Positions 6,131 to 7,814 of a DNA stretch of 7,814 bases are shown piece after piece. Origin of the DNA: a bacterium (GTDB lineage: Bacteria; SZUA-79; Acidulodesulfobacterales; Acidulodesulfobacteraceae). The notes under the pieces are model-generated. The model was not told where the DNA came from, made no database searches, and saw only the letters and a list, made by a program, of their open reading frames with translations. Every line of letters starts with the position of its first letter. Position 1 is the first letter of the stretch. A program made the translations under genes and the position numbers. Location: contig JAKACI010000064.1 of assembly GCA_021821565.1 (NCBI GenBank), forward strand, positions 1 through 7,814, read 5' to 3'.

Positions 6131-6184
6131 ATATACCTTTATATAACTCATATACTTTTCTATATAAGTTATATAAAGGTATAT
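6131..6184. terminator. 24-bp inverted repeat after coaE; possible terminator or structured element
   Basis: The arms 6131-6154 and 6161-6184 are reverse complements over 24 positions with one mismatch (C6149 against A6166), around the 6-base loop CTTTTC. The outer 18 pairs are perfect and include the ACCTTT/AAAGGT steps. It begins 24 bases after the coaE stop. On the + strand it is followed by AT-rich sequence with a TTAATTTTTT run at 6201-6210, too far away for a standard U tract. It could end coaE transcription, protect a 3' end, or be a short palindromic mobile sequence. The rest of the gap to 6340 is plain AT-rich DNA in which I see no gene. Confidence 0.5.
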
Positions 6185-6325
6185 GAATATATAAATAAAA
6201 TTAATTTTTTAAATCTAATTTTTAATTATAAAAATAATTATTTTGTCAAATATAATTACTATCCCAAAATTGTCGATAGAAAATTTATTTCAGACATTAT
6301 TTAATTAAATACTTTATAAATCAAT

Positions 6326-6332
6326 AAGGGGG
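6326..6332 (+). promoter_or_regulatory. Strong Shine-Dalgarno for the GAF-GGDEF gene
   Basis: AAGGGGG lies 8 bases before ATG 6341. It is much stronger than the sites of most other genes in the window, which suggests independent, efficient translation and fixes the start. Confidence 0.7.
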
Positions 6333-6340
6333 CTATATAT

Positions 6341-7441
6341 ATGGAAAATAATAATATGAACAGCTGTGAGTATTCAGGTTTGAAATTTATTAAAGAACTT
6401 ATGGAAGTAGTTAATCAAAATAAAACCCTGGAAGAAATTTTACATTTTGTAAACATCAATTTTGATTTTGTTTTTGGCGCCACGGCAATCATGTTTATGA
6501 GTATTAAAAACAACAAAGAAATTAAAGTGATAATTTCAAGAGGTATCTCTCACGAATACACCGTAAAAACTCAATCAGAACCATCAGAACCGCTTATTGA
6601 AATTCTAAATGGCAATGAATCTTTTTATACCGACTTTGAAAATATGCCTGAATTAAATAATATAAAAACAATAAATTTTGAGCATAAGAATATTAAAGAA
6701 TTATATATTTGCCCATTAACCGTTCCTATTCCTTCAAAAACCGCTGCTATTTTAAAAAATAAGGATATTAAAGAATTATATATTTGTCCATTAACCGCTG
6801 AGCATAATAAAGATAATGAATCAATGAGCGTTATTGTCTATTCCGTAAACGGTTTTAAAAATTGTACGGACGGAAATAACGGCAAAAAAAATACTTTCGA
6901 TATTATTTTTTCAATACTCTCATATATAATTAAGGCAAAAAAATGTGATGAAGCTATTATTGAATGCTCTAATTTTGATAACATATCCGGTCTTTATAAT
7001 TTTAAATATTTTCATCAAAGATTATGTGAAAATATGCAAAAAATTAATTCTGGGAATGACATCATGTCAATTGCTTTAATATCGATTAATAAATTAAACG
7101 AATTCAATTCTATATTTGGACATGAAACTGGGGATACTGCTATAAATTATATAGGCGGCTCAATACAAAAATATATAAGGACATACGACGTTGCCGCGAG
7201 GTTCGGAAATAAAATCATTATATGCTTTTTAGATTTAAGTAAAATAGATACAAAAAAAATTATTGAAAATATATTTACGGAAGTTCAGGATTATTTTTTA
7301 AAACAAAATAATAACTTCCTATCTATGAATGCAGGAATTGCTCAGTATCCCGATGACGGCGGCACAGAAAGAATGGTAATTAATTCAGCAGAATCAAGAA
7401 GATTTGAAGCAAGAAGAAATTTAAAATGGAGTATAATTTAA
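6341..7441 (+). CDS. GAF domain protein with a degenerate GGDEF domain (probably inactive diguanylate cyclase)
   Basis: 366 residues, no membrane segment or signal peptide seen, so probably cytosolic. Residues about 10-190 look like a GAF sensor domain (LMEVVNQNKTLEEILHFV..., ELYICPL, SVIVYS). Residues about 207-366 align with a GGDEF domain from ISGLYNFKYF to MNAGIAQYPDDGG and a final SAESRRFEARR. The signature is lost: RYGGDEF becomes RFGNKII (287-293). Using PleD numbering with a constant offset of 79, the metal ligands D327 and E370 are S248 and K291. The guanine-contact residues N335 and D344 are kept (N256, D265), as is the inhibitory-site R-x-x-D (R280-T-Y-D283). It should not make c-di-GMP but could bind nucleotide. 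A 25-residue in-frame duplication sits in the GAF part. The gene lies between coaE and rho, 34 bases before rho, and may be cotranscribed with it. Ligand and partner are unknown. Confidence 0.75.
   Translation: MENNNMNSCEYSGLKFIKELMEVVNQNKTLEEILHFVNINFDFVFGATAIMFMSIKNNKEIKVIISRGISHEYTVKTQSEPSEPLIEILNGNESFYTDFENMPELNNIKTINFEHKNIKELYICPLTVPIPSKTAAILKNKDIKELYICPLTAEHNKDNESMSVIVYSVNGFKNCTDGNNGKKNTFDIIFSILSYIIKAKKCDEAIIECSNFDNISGLYNFKYFHQRLCENMQKINSGNDIMSIALISINKLNEFNSIFGHETGDTAINYIGGSIQKYIRTYDVAARFGNKIIICFLDLSKIDTKKIIENIFTEVQDYFLKQNNNFLSMNAGIAQYPDDGGTERMVINSAESRRFEARRNLKWSII
6690..6797 (+). repeat. 33-bp direct repeat pair inside the GAF-coding region
   Basis: Bases 6690-6722 and 6765-6797 match at 32 of 33 positions. 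Their offset is 75 bases, exactly 25 codons, so the reading frame is kept. They encode IKELYICPLT at residues 118-127 and again at 143-152, separated by VPIPSKTAAILKNKD. The single difference (C6712, T6787) changes TGC to TGT, both cysteine. Confidence 0.9.
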
Positions 7442-7475
7442 TTTAATTAATTAAGGATTAAGGAAAGAGGAAATT

Positions 7476-7814
7476 ATGAATGTAAAAGAATTATCTACAA
7501 AAAAAATATCGGAGCTAATGATAATTGCGAAGGAGTATAGCATAGAAGGCGCATCCGGAATGCGCAAGCAGGATCTGATTTATGCGTTATTGCAAGCCGA
7601 AACCGAAAAAAATCAAACAGCTGAAAAAAATGGGTTAATAACAGGCGAAGGTGTACTTGAAATATTACCTGATCAGTATGGATTCCTCAGATCGTTAGAA
7701 TCTAATTATCTTCATGGACCTGATGATATATACGTATCTCCTTCACAAATCAGAAGATTCGGCCTTAGAACAGGAGATACCGTCAGCGGAATAATAAGAC
7801 CGCCTAAAGACAAT
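7476..7814 (+). CDS. rho: Transcription termination factor Rho, N-terminal part
   Basis: The first 113 codons of rho; the gene runs off the window. ATG 7476 is preceded by AGGAAAGAGG (7461-7470), a good ribosome-binding site. Residues 1-45 form the helical Rho N domain ([17 protein letters not shown]... [11 protein letters not shown]). The cold-shock-like RNA-binding domain follows: [17 protein letters not shown] (58-73; the YGFLRS strand is the RNP1-like motif), then [17 protein letters not shown] and [15 protein letters not shown], nearly identical to E. coli. Rho is a hexameric ATP-dependent RNA helicase that ends transcription at C-rich unstructured sites. The ATPase domain is not in view. 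A short linker (residues 42-56) separates the two N-terminal subdomains without the long insertion of actinobacterial Rho. coaE near rho is a common deltaproteobacterial neighbourhood; here the GAF-GGDEF gene is placed between them. Confidence 0.95.
   Translation, partial: MNVKELSTKKISELMIIAKEYSIEGASGMRKQDLIYALLQAETEKNQTAEKNGLITGEGVLEILPDQYGFLRSLESNYLHGPDDIYVSPSQIRRFGLRTGDTVSGIIRPPKDN

Noticed and set aside
6243..6300. Promoter candidates before the GAF-GGDEF gene (TTGTCA 6243-6248, TATAAT 6251-6256, TTGTCG 6270-6275, CATTAT 6295-6300)
   Set aside because: No pair has a good -35/-10 match with 16-18 base spacing; TATAAT-like strings are expected by chance in such AT-rich DNA.
7190..7240. A frameshift as the cause of the lost GGDEF motif
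   Set aside because: The flanking residues align without gaps to PleD on both sides (constant offset of 79), so the motif is substituted, not shifted.

Overview
The window is a strongly AT-rich stretch (about 30% GC by eye, not computed) of a bacterial chromosome carrying mostly housekeeping genes, all on the + strand. Three things suggest a Gram-negative bacterium with a deltaproteobacterial-like gene neighbourhood: a LapA/LapB-type envelope protein, an rsfS ... gpmI cluster, and a coaE ... rho cluster. The low GC, A/T-ending codons and weak Shine-Dalgarno sites fit an uncultured low-GC lineage, but the sequence alone does not name it.

Layout. 2-280: 3' end of rsfS (ribosome silencing factor). 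533-1898: an apparent LapA-LapB fusion (two membrane helices, TPRs, four-cysteine rubredoxin-like ribbon), split by a one-base frameshift near 1330-1335. 1899-2056: a gap with an AT palindrome and a GC-rich hairpin segment that resembles the end of an IS200/IS605-type element or its omega-RNA. 2057-3607: gpmI (phosphoglycerate mutase). 3617-4560: an RluD-type pseudouridine synthase, again split by a one-base frameshift near 3883. 4567-5343: pgeF (YfiH/laccase-domain family). 5344-5507: a gap with two competing hairpins and a repeat-like palindrome. 5508-6107: coaE with a TTG start. 6108-6340: a gap dominated by a 24-bp inverted repeat. 6341-7441: a GAF plus degenerate GGDEF protein with an internal in-frame duplication. 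7476-7814: 5' part of rho.

gpmI, the rluD-like gene and pgeF are packed within 10 bases of each other and probably form one transcript. The rluD/pgeF junction lies inside a tandem ATATG repeat that provides overlapping stop and start codons. coaE stands apart, and the GAF-GGDEF gene sits directly before rho.

I found no CRISPR array, tRNA, rRNA or complete transposase, and no convincing undescribed multi-gene system. The most interesting items are the fused LapAB, the pentamer repeat at the rluD/pgeF junction, the omega-RNA-like leader before gpmI, and the degenerate diguanylate cyclase that keeps its c-di-GMP inhibitory-site motif. The two one-base frameshifts in neighbouring conserved genes could be real or could be assembly errors; this matters for any reading of gene function.
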